DNA of 64,000 nucleotides from Thalassospira profundimaris (GTDB lineage Bacteria > Pseudomonadota > Alphaproteobacteria > Rhodospirillales > Thalassospiraceae). A program made the position numbers and the translations under genes. Below are positions 1 to 10,188 of this stretch, in pieces; within the stretch, counting starts at the first letter, position 1, and each line of letters begins with the position of its first letter. The notes below the pieces were generated by a model. The model had not been told where the DNA came from. It did not search any database and saw only the letters and a program-made list of their open reading frames with translations. The stretch is from NCBI RefSeq assembly GCF_003326795.1, contig NZ_JPWI01000011.1:104932-168931 (forward strand), in the 5' to 3' direction.

Positions 1-267
1 CTTCAGGTTATCGAAAAAAACAAAGACAAGATCGCCTATCAGGAACTCCTGAGCACCTCTGATGTGACCAAAGTGTCGATCATCGGTGTCGGTATGCGAT
101 CCCATGTTGGCGTTGCGCGCAAAATGTTTGAAACCCTTGCTGAAAAGGGCATCAACATTCAGGTCATCTCGACCTCGGAAATCAAGGTCAGCGTGCTGAT
201 CGCCGAGGAATATACCGAACTTGCAGTCCGTGCCCTGCACACTGCCTACGGTCTTGATGACGAATAA
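1..267 (+). CDS. lysC: Aspartate kinase, C-terminal fragment
   Basis: The window opens inside this gene and shows only its last 88 codons. They form the C-terminal ACT domain of aspartokinase, which phosphorylates L-aspartate in the first step of the lysine, threonine and methionine pathway. Visible hallmarks are VSIIGVGMRSHVGVA, then GINIQVISTSEIKVSVLI, the strand-helix-strand core that binds the feedback amino acid. The chain ends in HTAYGLDD, usual for the family. In many alphaproteobacteria lysC lies next to ptsP; here one extra gene lies between them. The start and kinase domain are off the left edge. Confidence 0.93.
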   Translation, partial: LQVIEKNKDKIAYQELLSTSDVTKVSIIGVGMRSHVGVARKMFETLAEKGINIQVISTSEIKVSVLIAEEYTELAVRALHTAYGLDDE

Positions 268-369
268 TTTCGACAGAACGATCGCTTTTGCGCGATTAAG
301 CCACTGTTAAATTACGTGTAATACTACATACTAGCTGGAACGATGTGTTTCGGCCTTTGTAATGAAATG

Positions 370-400
370 GCAGGGAACCTCGCGTTCCCTGCATTTCTGC
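370..400 (+). terminator. Probable lysC terminator
   Basis: Perfect 8-bp inverted repeat (GCAGGGAA at 370-377, TTCCCTGC at 385-392) with a 7-base loop, then a T-rich stretch. It falls 100 bases after the lysC stop and 25 bases before the next start, so it fits the end of the lysC transcript. The T-tract is weak. Confidence 0.5.
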
Positions 401-417
401 TTTGGGGTACTGACAAT

Positions 418-1446
418 ATGAGCGATCCGAAATTTGACGCAGCACACGCGCGCCTTGAAAAGCTGTGGGCAGCGGGCAAGGAATTCCTTGGAACCGACTA
501 TGCCATCATGGCTGGCGCAATGTCGTGGGTGTCTGAACGTCACCTGGTTTCGGCAGTCTCGAATGCAGGCGGCTTTGGTGTGATTGCCTGCGGGTCCATG
601 ACCCCGGATTTGCTGTCGGCTGAAATTGCCGCCACCAAGGAAATGACCAAGAAGCCGTTTGGCGTCAATCTGATCACCATGCATCCGCAGCTTGATGATT
701 TGATTGAAGTCTGCCGCGAACATAACGTCGGTCACGTGGTTCTGGCAGGTGGTTTGCCGTCTTCGGCATCAATCAAGCAGGCCAAGGAATTTGCCAAGGT
801 TGTCTGTTTTGCCCCGGCACTGGTTCTGGCCAAGAAGCTGATCCGTTCGGGTGCTGATGCGCTGGTCATCGAAGGCAGCGAAGCAGGCGGTCATATTGGC
901 CCGGTGTCGCTGACCGTTCTGGTGCAGGAAATCCTGCCCGAGATTTCCGACATCCCGGTTTTCTGTGCCGGTGGTATCGGACGTGGCGAAGCCATCACCG
1001 GTCTTCTTGAGCAGGGTGCCGCCGGTGTTCAGATCGGAACCCGTCTGGTTTGTGCCGAAGAATGCATTGCCCATCCTGATTTCAAAAAGGCCTTCATCCG
1101 TGCAAGTGCGCGCGATGCGGTAACCACCGTGCAGCTTGACGATCGTTTCCCGGTTATTCCGGTGCGTGCCCTTGCCAACAAGGGAACGGACGAGTTCCGT
1201 GAAACCCAGCGCAAGGTCATCGAAAAATTCCGTTCCGGTGAACTTGACCAAGGTGCCGCCCAGCTTGAAATCGAACATTTCTGGGCCGGTGCATTGCGCC
1301 GTGCGGTGATCGATGGTGACGTTGAAAGCGGATCGGTTATGGCAGGGCAGTCGGTTGGTATGGTAAAGAAAGAACAACCGGTTACAGAAATTCTGCAAGA
1401 GTTGGTCGAACAGGCCGTGCAATCCCTGATTAAGAGAGACAGCTAA
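418..1446 (+). CDS. Nitronate monooxygenase / 2-nitropropane dioxygenase-like flavoprotein
   Basis: 342-residue FMN-dependent TIM-barrel protein of the NMO/FabK family, which oxidises nitronates or, in FabK relatives, reduces enoyl-ACP. Visible motifs are GGFGVIACGS (51-60), the EGSEAGGHIGP segment (152-162) holding the His usually placed at the active site, AGGIGRGE (184-191) and GVQIGTR near 205 for FMN phosphate binding. A longer reading from 343 is open, but it would run through the hairpin at 370-392, so the ATG at 418 is preferred. It ends 5 bases before ptsP, so the two are probably cotranscribed. The substrate cannot be told from sequence; a detoxifying flavoprotein is the most likely role. 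Confidence 0.85.
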   Translation: MSDPKFDAAHARLEKLWAAGKEFLGTDYAIMAGAMSWVSERHLVSAVSNAGGFGVIACGSMTPDLLSAEIAATKEMTKKPFGVNLITMHPQLDDLIEVCREHNVGHVVLAGGLPSSASIKQAKEFAKVVCFAPALVLAKKLIRSGADALVIEGSEAGGHIGPVSLTVLVQEILPEISDIPVFCAGGIGRGEAITGLLEQGAAGVQIGTRLVCAEECIAHPDFKKAFIRASARDAVTTVQLDDRFPVIPVRALANKGTDEFRETQRKVIEKFRSGELDQGAAQLEIEHFWAGALRRAVIDGDVESGSVMAGQSVGMVKKEQPVTEILQELVEQAVQSLIKRDS

Positions 1447-1451
1447 GCCAA

Positions 1452-3734
1452 ATGAGCATTCCGTCCGCCGCAGTCTCAGGTCCGCGACGCCTTTTAAAGC
1501 GCGTCCGCGACGTCATGGCTGGTCCGGGGACTGCTGAGGAACGCCTGGGACAGATCGTGACGATCATTGCTGCTGATATGGTGGCAGAGGTTTGCTCGGT
1601 CTATGTCATGCGTGCGGGCGAGGTGCTTGAGCTGTTTGCGACATGTGGTCTGTCCAAAGAGGCCGTCCACATGACGCGTCTTCGCGTCGGCGAGGGGATT
1701 GTCGGTTTTGTTGCCGCCCATGCCCGCCCGCTGAACCTTAAGGACGCGCAAGGCCATCCCAACTTTGCCTATCGCCCGGAAACGGGCGAGGAAATCTATC
1801 ATTCCATGATCGGCGTGCCGATCTTGCGCGGTGGTCGGATCATAGGCGTTCTGGCCGTTCAGAACCGCACAGAACGCCTTTATTCCGAGGACGAGCAGGA
1901 AGCGCTTGAAAACGTTGCCATGGTGCTGGCCGAAATGGTCGCCGGTGGTGAGCTGGTCAGCCGTGAGGAACTGATACCGACCGACGGGATTGCGCTTTTG
2001 CCACTGCGTCTTGGCGGTGCGCGTCTGGCACCGGGGATTGGCAAGGGGATTGCCGTTCTTCACGAACCACGTATCGTCATTGATCGCATGGTTGCCGAAG
2101 ACCCCGAAGAGGAACTGACGCGTCTGCGCGAAGCAATGCGCGGACTTCAGAACCATCTCGACAAGATGCTTGAAGCCGTATCGGGCATTGACGGCATTGA
2201 TGAGGCCGATGATCCGGGTGACATCCTTGAAGCCTACCGGATGATTGCCCAGGATACCGGCTGGCTGAACCGTATTACCGAAGCTGTGCATACCGGCCTG
2301 ACCGCCGAGGCGGCGGTTCAAAAAGTTCATGACGATACCCGGGCGCGCATGGCGCAGGTTTCAGATCCGTATTTGCGCGAGCGCTTGCATGATCTTGAAG
2401 ATCTGGCCAACCGTTTGTTGCAGCACCTTTCGGGACAATATCAGTCCCCGGCATTTGGCGATCTTCCGGATGATATCATTCTGGTTGCGCGCAATATCGG
2501 TCCGGCAGAGCTTCTTGATTATGACCATACCCGTCTGCGTGGTCTTGCCCTTGAAGAAGGGTCGCATACCTCGCATGTGGCGATTGTTGCGCGTGCGCTT
2601 GATATTCCGGTTCTGGGCGGGGTCAAGGGCGTTCTCGACAAGGTCGAAGGCGGTGATCCGCTGATTGTCGATGCCGATAATGCCCAGTTGTTTGTGCGCC
2701 CGTCCGAAGATGTGCGTGCCGTGATTGACGGGGCATTACGGGCGCGTGCGGAACGCAAGGCACTTTATGCCCAGATGCGTGACATGCCCGCGCGCACGAC
2801 AGACGGAGCCGATATCTCGCTGAATGTGAATGCGGGTCTTTTGATCGATGTTCCCCATGTTGTGGAAAGCGGTGCGGACGGGATCGGGCTGTACCGGACG
2901 GAAATTCCGTTCATGGTGCGCTCGGCCATGCCAGACATCACCGATCAGACGCGCCTTTATGACCGGATATTCGAACAGGCCGAAGGTCGTCCTGTCGTAT
3001 TTCGAACCCTTGATGTCGGCGGTGACAAATTGCTGCCGTATTGGGAGGATATGACAGAGGAAAATCCGGCAATGGGGTGGCGGTCGATCCGTATTACCCT
3101 TGATCGTCCCGCAGTGCTGGTTCATCAGTTGCGCGCATTGATCCGTGCAGGGCATGACCGTGATCTTTACATCATGTTCCCGATGATCGCCGAAGTGGCC
3201 GAATTTGATCAGGCCAAAGAGCTTCTTGATCATCAGCTCAGGCGTGAAGCTGCGCGCGGCTTTGTGCCGCGTAAGGTCGAAGTCGGTGCGATGCTTGAAG
3301 TCCCGGCTCTTATCTGGCAGGCGCCTGCGTTGCTTGACCGGGTGGATTTCCTGTCTGTCGGGACCAACGACCTGTTGCAGTTCATGTTTGCCGCAGATCG
3401 TGGCAATCCGCGGATTGAAGGGCGATATGATACGCTTTCACCAAGTGTATTTGCTTTTATGCGGCAATTGGTGACATTGTGTGACCAGCGGAATGTCCGC
3501 CTGACCATTTGTGGTGAAATGGCCGGGCGCCCGCTCGAAGCGATGGCTCTTATCGGTTTGGGAATCAAACGATTGTCGATGGCACCTGCCTCTGTCGGTC
3601 CTATCAAGGAAATGGTCAGAAGTATGTGCAAGGCTGAAGTTGAACAATATGTTCTGTCGATAATGGGCAGTTCCACCAGATCGTTGCGTTCGCGTCTTAA
3701 GGCTTTCGCAATAGATCATGGTGTAAAACTTTAA
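1452..3734 (+). CDS. ptsP: Phosphoenolpyruvate-protein phosphotransferase, nitrogen-PTS enzyme I with GAF domain
   Basis: 760 residues, the usual size for EI-Ntr. Order of domains: an N-terminal GAF sensor (about 20-165, with GEGIVGFVA), the HPr-interacting helical domain, the phosphohistidine domain with TSHVAIVAR (active His near 375), and the C-terminal PEP-binding TIM barrel (GIGLYRTEIPFM, GTNDLLQF, ICGEMAG). It takes phosphate from PEP and passes it to NPr and then EIIA-Ntr, a regulatory cascade tied to nitrogen and potassium status; the GAF domain typically senses glutamine. It follows the NMO-like gene by 5 bases. NPr and EIIA-Ntr are not in the window. Confidence 0.95.
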   Translation: MSIPSAAVSGPRRLLKRVRDVMAGPGTAEERLGQIVTIIAADMVAEVCSVYVMRAGEVLELFATCGLSKEAVHMTRLRVGEGIVGFVAAHARPLNLKDAQGHPNFAYRPETGEEIYHSMIGVPILRGGRIIGVLAVQNRTERLYSEDEQEALENVAMVLAEMVAGGELVSREELIPTDGIALLPLRLGGARLAPGIGKGIAVLHEPRIVIDRMVAEDPEEELTRLREAMRGLQNHLDKMLEAVSGIDGIDEADDPGDILEAYRMIAQDTGWLNRITEAVHTGLTAEAAVQKVHDDTRARMAQVSDPYLRERLHDLEDLANRLLQHLSGQYQSPAFGDLPDDIILVARNIGPAELLDYDHTRLRGLALEEGSHTSHVAIVARALDIPVLGGVKGVLDKVEGGDPLIVDADNAQLFVRPSEDVRAVIDGALRARAERKALYAQMRDMPARTTDGADISLNVNAGLLIDVPHVVESGADGIGLYRTEIPFMVRSAMPDITDQTRLYDRIFEQAEGRPVVFRTLDVGGDKLLPYWEDMTEENPAMGWRSIRITLDRPAVLVHQLRALIRAGHDRDLYIMFPMIAEVAEFDQAKELLDHQLRREAARGFVPRKVEVGAMLEVPALIWQAPALLDRVDFLSVGTNDLLQFMFAADRGNPRIEGRYDTLSPSVFAFMRQLVTLCDQRNVRLTICGEMAGRPLEAMALIGLGIKRLSMAPASVGPIKEMVRSMCKAEVEQYVLSIMGSSTRSLRSRLKAFAIDHGVKL

Positions 3735-3800
3735 AAAATATCGCTTTTGGTGGGGTAGTCTGCTATTTTTATTGCTAGATCGTAACGTGGGGGTGCGGAG

Positions 3801-5078
3801 TTGGCGATCAAAAAGCGAAAGGAAGATCATTTGGATGATGAATCCCGTGAACGCCTGCGTTTCAGGCCTCTTTCAGGGGATATACCATCAAATGATGTCG
3901 TGATGGACGCAGAGAATAATCAGTTCGGTGGTGGATCCGCCGACGTCGGAAGCCTGCTTAGGGCGACCCGTACAGGATTAGGGCAATCTGTCGAAGACGT
4001 TTGCCAGATGCTGCGTATTCGTAAAATTTACATCGAAGCCATCGAGAATGGTGACTATTCGGTTTTGCCAAATGGTCCCTATGGTCTTGGCTTCGTAAAG
4101 GCATATGCCGAGCATCTTGGCCTTGACGGGGCCGAAATGATCCGTCGTTTCCGTGAAGAAAGCAATGCGCCCGCGGTCCGCAGCGAGTTGTCCTTCCCGA
4201 AACCGGTTCAGGAAAGCCGTGTGCCCGGTGGGGCCGTGCTGCTGATTGCGGTGATGCTGGGTCTTGGTGCCTATGGTGGATGGTACTATCTGTCGAGCCA
4301 GGGCAAAACCATTGCCGATCTTGTCGATCCGCTGCCAGAACGTCTGGCAAGCTATTCGACAATGGCAAATGAACAGTCCGAACCGCGTAATCTTGAAAAT
4401 GCGGCAGAAGCAAGGGCTGCCGAGGCCGAGGTTCCTGTAACTTCACCGGCTGCTTCGGAGACTGCGGTGACGGGGGCATCTGATGCGCCGGTGGCCGCGA
4501 CCGAAGAAACCGTTGCTCAGGAACCGGTTGTCGAGCCGCAAGCTGCTCCTGCTGCTGAACTTGCCGAAACGAACGAGGCACCTGCACCGGTCGTTGCCGA
4601 GGAACCCACCGCAGCCGAGCCGGTTGTGACGGAAACCGCCGAGGCACCGGAAGCAACACCAGCACCGGTTGCAACCCAGACAGCACCCGCTGCAACGCCA
4701 GCACCGGCACCTGCGGCACCAAGTGCCGAAGTTGCATCGGTTCCGGCCGCGCCGGACGTTGATGATGCCGGTGGTGCCCGTGTGTTTGGTGCTGTCAATG
4801 TTGATAGCCGGGTGACGATTTCAGCGGTTGAAACCAGCTGGGTCCGTATCCGCGAAGCAGATGGAAATGTTCTTCTGACCCGGATGCTGACAGCTGGAGA
4901 CACCTACAAGGTGCCGAATCGTGACGGTTTGAAACTTGAAGTCGGGAATGCCGGTGCGCTGACATACAGCATCGACGGTGCCGAGGCCAAACCGGTCGGC
5001 AATTATGGCGCAGTGATCTCTGATTTCTCGCTTGATGTTGACGATCTGTCGGCCATTGGACAGACAACCGTTCAGTAG
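3801..5078 (+). CDS. RodZ-like helix-turn-helix membrane protein (DUF4115)
   Basis: 425 residues from a TTG start preceded by a G-rich stretch; no closer ATG keeps the whole N-terminus. An acidic-basic head is followed by a HTH_25 domain (about 50-120, [20 protein letters not shown]), one transmembrane segment (about 140-162), a long Ala/Pro/Glu-rich low-complexity linker (about 190-325) and a C-terminal DUF4115 beta domain. This is the architecture of RodZ, which couples MreB to the cell wall elongation machine: the cytoplasmic HTH binds MreB and the rest sits in the periplasm. It lies directly upstream of ispG, a neighbourhood also seen for rodZ in other proteobacteria. A terminator separates it from ispG. 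Confidence 0.85.
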   Translation: MAIKKRKEDHLDDESRERLRFRPLSGDIPSNDVVMDAENNQFGGGSADVGSLLRATRTGLGQSVEDVCQMLRIRKIYIEAIENGDYSVLPNGPYGLGFVKAYAEHLGLDGAEMIRRFREESNAPAVRSELSFPKPVQESRVPGGAVLLIAVMLGLGAYGGWYYLSSQGKTIADLVDPLPERLASYSTMANEQSEPRNLENAAEARAAEAEVPVTSPAASETAVTGASDAPVAATEETVAQEPVVEPQAAPAAELAETNEAPAPVVAEEPTAAEPVVTETAEAPEATPAPVATQTAPAATPAPAPAAPSAEVASVPAAPDVDDAGGARVFGAVNVDSRVTISAVETSWVRIREADGNVLLTRMLTAGDTYKVPNRDGLKLEVGNAGALTYSIDGAEAKPVGNYGAVISDFSLDVDDLSAIGQTTVQ

Positions 5079-5121
5079 GTTTTTCGCCAGCAAGACGGCA
5101 CTCGGAACCGAATAAATGCAA

Positions 5122-5147
5122 AAGGCGGCCCCACGGGTCGCCTTTTT
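5122..5147 (+). terminator. Rho-independent terminator after the RodZ-like gene
   Basis: AAGGCGGCCC / GGGTCGCCTT stem with a 3-4 base loop followed by TTTTTC, 44 bases after the stop codon. Confidence 0.8.
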
Positions 5148-5257
5148 CGTGTCAGATATGCGAAATCTGGCTGAAAATCTGTCAGGCAACGGTTTCTAAT
5201 CTGTGTCTGATAAGCTATATACACCCCCAAGACATCTTGAACATTTTGGAACCGGAA

Positions 5258-6382
5258 ATGAGCGTCCGCCCATATCGCGATATTGAACGCCGCCAAAGCC
5301 GCAAAATCCGTGTTGGTAATGTGGAAGTTGGTGGAGATGCACCGATCTCTGTGCAGTCGATGACCAATACCCTGACCACCGATGTGAACGCGACAGTCGC
5401 GCAGATCCTTCGTCTGGAAGAAGCCGGTGCGGATATCGTTCGTGTATCCTGCCCGGATCAGGAGTCAACGGCGGCCCTGAAAGACATCATCAAACAGGTG
5501 CATGTCCCGATCGTTGCCGATATCCATTTCCATTACAAACGTGCCATCGAGGCTGCAGAAGCCGGCGCGGCCTGTCTTCGTATCAATCCGGGTAATATCG
5601 GATCGACCGAGCGTGTGCGCGAAGTCGTCAAGGCCGCCAAGGATCATGGCTGTTCGATGCGTATTGGTGTGAATGCCGGGTCGCTTGAGAAGGAACTTCT
5701 GGAACGCTATGGCGAACCATGCCCGGAAGCCATGGTCGAAAGCGCGCTTAATCACGCCAAAATTCTTGAAGATCAGGATTTCCGCGAATTCAAGATTTCT
5801 GTCAAGGCATCGGATGTGTTCCTGGCGGTTGCCGCCTATTACGGCCTTGCCGAGGCATGTGACTATCCGCTGCATCTTGGCATTACCGAGGCCGGTGGTC
5901 TGCGTGGTGGTACGGTCAAATCATCCATCGGCATGGGGAACCTTCTTTGGGCGGGGATTGGCGATACGCTGCGTGTATCGCTTTCGGCTGATCCGGTTGA
6001 GGAAATCCATGTCGGGTTTGATATTCTGAAATCGCTTGGTCTGCGGACCCGTGGCGTTCAGATCATTTCCTGTCCGTCATGTGCACGACAGGGCTTTAAC
6101 GTGGTTGATACCGTGGCCGAGCTTGAAAAGCGTCTTGCCCATATCTCGACCCCGATTTCGCTATCTATCATTGGCTGTATCGTCAATGGTCCGGGCGAAG
6201 CCCGCGAGACCGATATCGGTCTGACCGGCGGTGGTGGTGGAAATCACAAGATGTATATCTCAGGCCGTCCCGATCATAATATCAGCACCGAAAAGATGGT
6301 CGACCACATCGTCGAACTGGTCGAGGAACGTGCTGCCAAGATCGAAGCCGAAGAAGCTGCAAAACAGACCGCAGCGGAATAG
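5258..6382 (+). CDS. ispG: 4-hydroxy-3-methylbut-2-enyl diphosphate synthase
   Basis: 374 residues from the ATG at 5258. A TTG 21 bases upstream is in frame but less likely. IspG (GcpE) reduces MEcPP to HMBPP in the non-mevalonate isoprenoid pathway with a [4Fe-4S] cluster. Visible are the start [13 protein letters not shown], the barrel motif [14 protein letters not shown], and the C-terminal cluster ligands in [13 protein letters not shown] and [13 protein letters not shown]. The gene sits alone between the RodZ terminator and a hairpin at 6406-6430. The length fits the two-domain bacterial form. Confidence 0.97.
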   Translation: MSVRPYRDIERRQSRKIRVGNVEVGGDAPISVQSMTNTLTTDVNATVAQILRLEEAGADIVRVSCPDQESTAALKDIIKQVHVPIVADIHFHYKRAIEAAEAGAACLRINPGNIGSTERVREVVKAAKDHGCSMRIGVNAGSLEKELLERYGEPCPEAMVESALNHAKILEDQDFREFKISVKASDVFLAVAAYYGLAEACDYPLHLGITEAGGLRGGTVKSSIGMGNLLWAGIGDTLRVSLSADPVEEIHVGFDILKSLGLRTRGVQIISCPSCARQGFNVVDTVAELEKRLAHISTPISLSIIGCIVNGPGEARETDIGLTGGGGGNHKMYISGRPDHNISTEKMVDHIVELVEERAAKIEAEEAAKQTAAE

Positions 6383-6405
6383 CAACGCTGTATTGATCAA
6401 TTTTG

Positions 6406-6437
6406 GCTTTCCGCTACATCGGCGGAAAGCTATTTTC
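6406..6437 (+). terminator. Probable ispG terminator
   Basis: Perfect 9-bp stem (GCTTTCCGC at 6406-6414, GCGGAAAGC at 6422-6430) followed by TATTTTC. The T-tract is moderate. Confidence 0.6.
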
Positions 6438-6479
6438 ATGTTCACATGAATTTGCGCATGCTGGATTTTTAGCGCAAAT
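6435..6479. promoter_or_regulatory. Two consecutive stem-loops in the hisS leader
   Basis: TTCATG-TTCA-CATGAA (6435-6450) is followed at once by ATTTGCGC / GCGCAAAT (6450-6457 and 6472-6479), both perfect. They lie 33-77 bases before the hisS start and are not followed by a T-tract. They may structure the mRNA leader or be protein-binding sites; the function is unknown. Confidence 0.4.
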
Positions 6480-6511
6480 ATCTGGAATTCAAGTTAGATC
6501 GGAGACCCAAA

Positions 6512-7753
6512 GTGGCATCGCTTCAACCCGTCCGTGGTACGCACGACCTTCTGCCAGAACAGAACCGTCTGCAAGATTACATCGCGAATACTGCACGCGA
6601 AATCGGCGAGTTGTATGGCTACTATCGCATGACCACGCCGATCTTTGAATTTACCGAGGTCTTTGCCCGTACCCTTGGCGATACGTCCGACGTTGTGACC
6701 AAGGAAATGTACACCTTTGAAGATCGCGGCGGCGAACAGATCACCTTGCGTCCCGAAGGAACAGCAGGCATTGCACGTGCCTATATCTCAAACGGCATGC
6801 AGCAGATGTCGCCGGTCAAGGTCAGCTATTATGGCCCCATGTTCCGCTATGAACGCCCGCAGAAAGGCCGTCAGCGCCAGTTCCACCAGATCGGTGCCGA
6901 GCTTCTTGGCGTTGAACAGGTTGCCGGCGATATCGAGATGATTGGCTATGGTGCGCATATCCTGAAGCGCCTTGGTCTGTGGGACGATATCACGCTTGAA
7001 CTCAATACCCTTGGTGATCCCGAAAGCCGTGCGGCCTATCGCGATGTGCTGGTCGAATATTTCAAGGGCCATTTTGACAAGCTGTCCGAAGACAGCCGGG
7101 CGCGTCTTGAAAAGAACCCGCTGCGTATTCTTGATTCCAAGGATGAAGGCGACCGTGAACTGGTGGCAAATGCGCCGTTGTTCTCGGAGTATCTGAATGA
7201 GCACAGCAAGGAATTCTTCAAGGGCCTGACCGGTGGTCTGGGTGACATCGGGATCGGCTATGAGCTGAACCCGCGTCTGGTGCGTGGTCTGGATTACTAT
7301 TGCCACACCTGCTTTGAATTCACCACCAACACCCTTGGCGCACAGGGCACGGTGATGGCCGGTGGCCGTTATGACGGTCTGATTTCGACCATGGGCGGTC
7401 CGCAGACTGCCGGTGTTGGCTGGGCCGCGGGTGTTGAACGTCTTGCCCTTATGGTCGGTGAAGCACCGGCGGGCGCACGCCCGGTTGCCCTGATCCCGAT
7501 GGGGGATGCCGCCGAGGCAAAATGTCGCACGCTGGCCCAGACCCTGCGTGAAGCAGGTATTGCGGTCGAGCTTGGCTATTCCGGAAATATGAAGAAACGC
7601 ATGAAGCGCGCCGACAAGGCAAATGCCAGCCGTGCTGTCATCCTTGGTGATGATGAACTGGCCAAGGGTGTCGCCCAGTTGCGTGATCTTGATAGCGGCG
7701 AGCAGCAGGAAGTTGCGCTTGATCAGCTTGCAGATGTGATCGGCAAAAAGTGA
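6512..7753 (+). CDS. hisS: Histidyl-tRNA synthetase
   Basis: 413 residues from a GTG start with GGAG upstream. A class II aminoacyl-tRNA synthetase that charges tRNA-His. Motif 1 lies near the N-terminus (VRGTHDLLPEQ), motif 2 is MFRYERPQKGRQRQFHQIGAE, and the histidine-A region reads LVRGLDYYCHTCFEFTT. The C-terminal part (about 325-410) is the anticodon-binding domain. It ends 7 bases before hemA, so hisS, hemA, prfA and prmC probably form one operon. Confidence 0.97.
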   Translation: MASLQPVRGTHDLLPEQNRLQDYIANTAREIGELYGYYRMTTPIFEFTEVFARTLGDTSDVVTKEMYTFEDRGGEQITLRPEGTAGIARAYISNGMQQMSPVKVSYYGPMFRYERPQKGRQRQFHQIGAELLGVEQVAGDIEMIGYGAHILKRLGLWDDITLELNTLGDPESRAAYRDVLVEYFKGHFDKLSEDSRARLEKNPLRILDSKDEGDRELVANAPLFSEYLNEHSKEFFKGLTGGLGDIGIGYELNPRLVRGLDYYCHTCFEFTTNTLGAQGTVMAGGRYDGLISTMGGPQTAGVGWAAGVERLALMVGEAPAGARPVALIPMGDAAEAKCRTLAQTLREAGIAVELGYSGNMKKRMKRADKANASRAVILGDDELAKGVAQLRDLDSGEQQEVALDQLADVIGKK

Positions 7754-7760
7754 GAGCGGT

Positions 7761-9107
7761 GTGACAGACGGACCAACGCATGAGGATGCCGGAGATTGGC
7801 CGCTTGATCGCCTGATGGTGATCGGCACCAATCATCGGCGCTCAAGCGAGGATACCAGAGACCGTCTGTTCATTGACGAAGCCCGCCTGCCACAGTTTCT
7901 TGCCGCAATCGAGCAAGCCCGACTGGGGCAGGCCGTTGTCGTTTCAACCTGCAACCGCACCGAGGTTCATCTTCTGGCGTCCGAGGCCGAGCGGGGGCGT
8001 GAACGTCTGATTGATCTGATGTCGCTTTGGGGCGATATCGACCGGGACCAGCTGGCAAGCGAACTTTATATCCGGTCCGGTCGTGATGCGCTTCGCCACA
8101 TGTTTGCTGTGGCGGCGTCGCTTGACAGTCTGGTGATTGGTGAGCCCGAAGTCTTCGGGCAGGTCAAGGATGCGCACCGCATTGCGCGCAAGCATGAACT
8201 TGTCGGGCGTGAGCTGGAACTGGTCTATCAGACCGCCTATGCGATTGCCAAAAAGGTCAGAAGCCAGACCGGTATCGGGCAGGGAGCGGTATCCATCGCC
8301 GCAGCAGCGCAATCTGTAGCCCGGGATCTGCATGGTGATCTTAGGGATTGCACGCTGTTGCTCGCCGGGGCCGGGGATATGGGCGAACTGATCGCCGCAT
8401 CGCTTGCCGAGCGCGGTATTGGTCGCATTCTTGTGACAGACCGCCTGACCGCAAGGGCACGTTTGGTGGCGCGCAGGCTTGATTGCCACTGGTCGGAAAT
8501 GGATGATCTTGACCGGCTTCTGGCCGAGGCTGATCTGGTTCTGACCGCTGGCGGGTCGCGGCGCTACATGATCGACAAGGAACGGGCGCATGCGGCGGTC
8601 AAACGCCGTCGGTTCCGTCCGGTGCTGATGATTGATACCGCCGTTCCCGGCGATATCGATCCGCAGGTTGATGAAATTGATGAAGTGTTCTTTTACCGGA
8701 TCGAGGATCTGGAAAAGATCGCGGCCGAGGGCCGTGGCGGACGCGAGGAAAAGGCTGATGAAGCCTGGAGGCTGATTGAAGCCGAACTTGACGGTTTTGT
8801 CCGCGACCGGGCCCAGCGTGCGGCAGTGCCAGCGATTGCCGATTTGCGCAGGCGGTTCGAAGCCGTGCGCGAAGATGCGCTGCGCGAAAGTCATGGTGAT
8901 GCAGAAAAGGCGACCCGATTGCTGATCAATCGTCTTTTGCATACACCGACCCAGGCCCTGAAAGATTTGGCGACGACAACAGACGGTGCAGGCACCGTGG
9001 AATGGGTGAAAGCCCAGAAACTGTTGGCGCGTCTGTTTGAACTTGATGATAAACCGCTTGCCGGTCATACCGACCCGGGCGATCCCGAACAGGAGAATAA
9101 AGAGTGA
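7761..9107 (+). CDS. hemA: Glutamyl-tRNA reductase (C5 pathway)
   Basis: 448 residues from a GTG start. The enzyme reduces glutamyl-tRNA to glutamate-1-semialdehyde, the first step of tetrapyrrole synthesis by the C5 route. Diagnostic signs are GTNHRRSS (22-29), the catalytic Cys64 in STCNRTE, the [11 protein letters not shown] segment, and the NADP-binding stretch [12 protein letters not shown]. The C-terminal helical dimerisation domain is complete. The stop overlaps the prfA start (GTGA), giving the order hemA-prfA-prmC known from gammaproteobacteria. Most alphaproteobacteria instead make 5-aminolevulinate with ALA synthase, so this gene is noteworthy. Confidence 0.96.
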   Translation: MTDGPTHEDAGDWPLDRLMVIGTNHRRSSEDTRDRLFIDEARLPQFLAAIEQARLGQAVVVSTCNRTEVHLLASEAERGRERLIDLMSLWGDIDRDQLASELYIRSGRDALRHMFAVAASLDSLVIGEPEVFGQVKDAHRIARKHELVGRELELVYQTAYAIAKKVRSQTGIGQGAVSIAAAAQSVARDLHGDLRDCTLLLAGAGDMGELIAASLAERGIGRILVTDRLTARARLVARRLDCHWSEMDDLDRLLAEADLVLTAGGSRRYMIDKERAHAAVKRRRFRPVLMIDTAVPGDIDPQVDEIDEVFFYRIEDLEKIAAEGRGGREEKADEAWRLIEAELDGFVRDRAQRAAVPAIADLRRRFEAVREDALRESHGDAEKATRLLINRLLHTPTQALKDLATTTDGAGTVEWVKAQKLLARLFELDDKPLAGHTDPGDPEQENKE

Positions 9108-10186
9108 GTTTGGACCTTGGTAAACTTGAAGGCGTTGTACGCCGGTTCGACGAACTCAATGCGCTTCTTTCCAGTGGCGAACTGGATGGCGACGGCTTTG
9201 CCAAAATGTCGCGTGAACATGCGGAACTGGCGCCGGTGGTCGAGGCGATTGACGCCTATAAGCGTCTTTTAAGCAATCTTGAAGAGGCCGAGGAAATTCT
9301 GGCCGATACGTCCGGTGATCGCGAGATGCGCGAAATGGCCGAAGTCGAGAAATATGAAATTCTCGAAAAGCTTCCTGATGCCGAACGTCAGATGAAGCTG
9401 ATGCTGATCCCGAAAGACAGCGCAGACACCAAAAACGCCATTCTTGAAATTCGTGCGGGGACGGGCGGCGAGGAAGCAGCCCTGTTTGCCGCCGATCTTT
9501 ACCGCATGTATCAGCGTTATGCCGAAAACCGCGGCTGGAAGTTCGAACAGATGGATGCCAGCGAAAATGATCTTGGCGGCTTTAAGGAAGTCATCGTCAA
9601 CGTATCGGGCACCGACGTTTTTGCGCGTTTGAAGTTCGAAAGTGGTGTGCATCGCGTTCAGCGTGTTCCGGTAACCGAGGGCGGCGGGCGTATCCACACA
9701 TCTGCCGCCACCGTTGCTGTTCTGCCCGAGGCCGAGGAAGTTGATATCCGCATCGATCCAAAAGATCTGCGTATTGATACCTATCGATCCCAGGGGGCTG
9801 GTGGTCAGCACGTTAACACCACCGATAGTGCGGTGCGCATCACCCACATTCCGACCGGTGTTGTCGCGGCCAGCCAGGAAGCAAAATCGCAGCACAAGAA
9901 CAAGGAAAAGGCGATGAAGATGCTGCTTTCGCGCCTGTATGATCAGGAACGTGAAAGCAAGGACAGCGCGCGTGCGGCTGACCGTAAATCACAGGTCGGT
10001 TCGGGGGATCGTTCGGAACGTATCCGCACCTATAACTTCCCGCAGGGTCGTGTTTCGGATCATCGTATTAACCTCACACTTTATCGTCTTGATGACTTCA
10101 TTGCGGGTGGTCCGTCGGTGGATGAAATGATTGATGCCCTGATTGCCGAAGAACAGGCCCAGAAACTGGCCGAGATCGAAGGGTAA
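9104..10186 (+). CDS. prfA: Peptide chain release factor 1
   Basis: 360 residues. Recognises UAA and UAG at the ribosomal A site and triggers peptide release. The tripeptide that reads the stop codon is PVT in [14 protein letters not shown], typical of RF1 rather than RF2. The peptidyl-tRNA hydrolysis motif GGQ is at 233-235. The GTG start overlaps the hemA stop by 4 bases, which implies translational coupling. prmC, whose product methylates the Gln of GGQ, starts 2 bases after the stop. Confidence 0.97.
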   Translation: MSLDLGKLEGVVRRFDELNALLSSGELDGDGFAKMSREHAELAPVVEAIDAYKRLLSNLEEAEEILADTSGDREMREMAEVEKYEILEKLPDAERQMKLMLIPKDSADTKNAILEIRAGTGGEEAALFAADLYRMYQRYAENRGWKFEQMDASENDLGGFKEVIVNVSGTDVFARLKFESGVHRVQRVPVTEGGGRIHTSAATVAVLPEAEEVDIRIDPKDLRIDTYRSQGAGGQHVNTTDSAVRITHIPTGVVAASQEAKSQHKNKEKAMKMLLSRLYDQERESKDSARAADRKSQVGSGDRSERIRTYNFPQGRVSDHRINLTLYRLDDFIAGGPSVDEMIDALIAEEQAQKLAEIEG

Positions 10187-10188
10187 GC

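Noticed and set aside
769..1422. Long reverse-strand frame inside the nitronate monooxygenase-like gene
   Set aside because: A shadow of the forward gene, which shows clear FMN-binding motifs.
4400..4760. Tandem DNA repeat within the RodZ-like gene
   Set aside because: The Ala/Pro/Glu-rich linker gives repetitive-looking codons, but there is no regular repeat unit.
7944..9068. 374-codon reverse-strand frame opposite hemA
   Set aside because: Composition is the antisense of hemA, with no family pattern; hemA has all its motifs.
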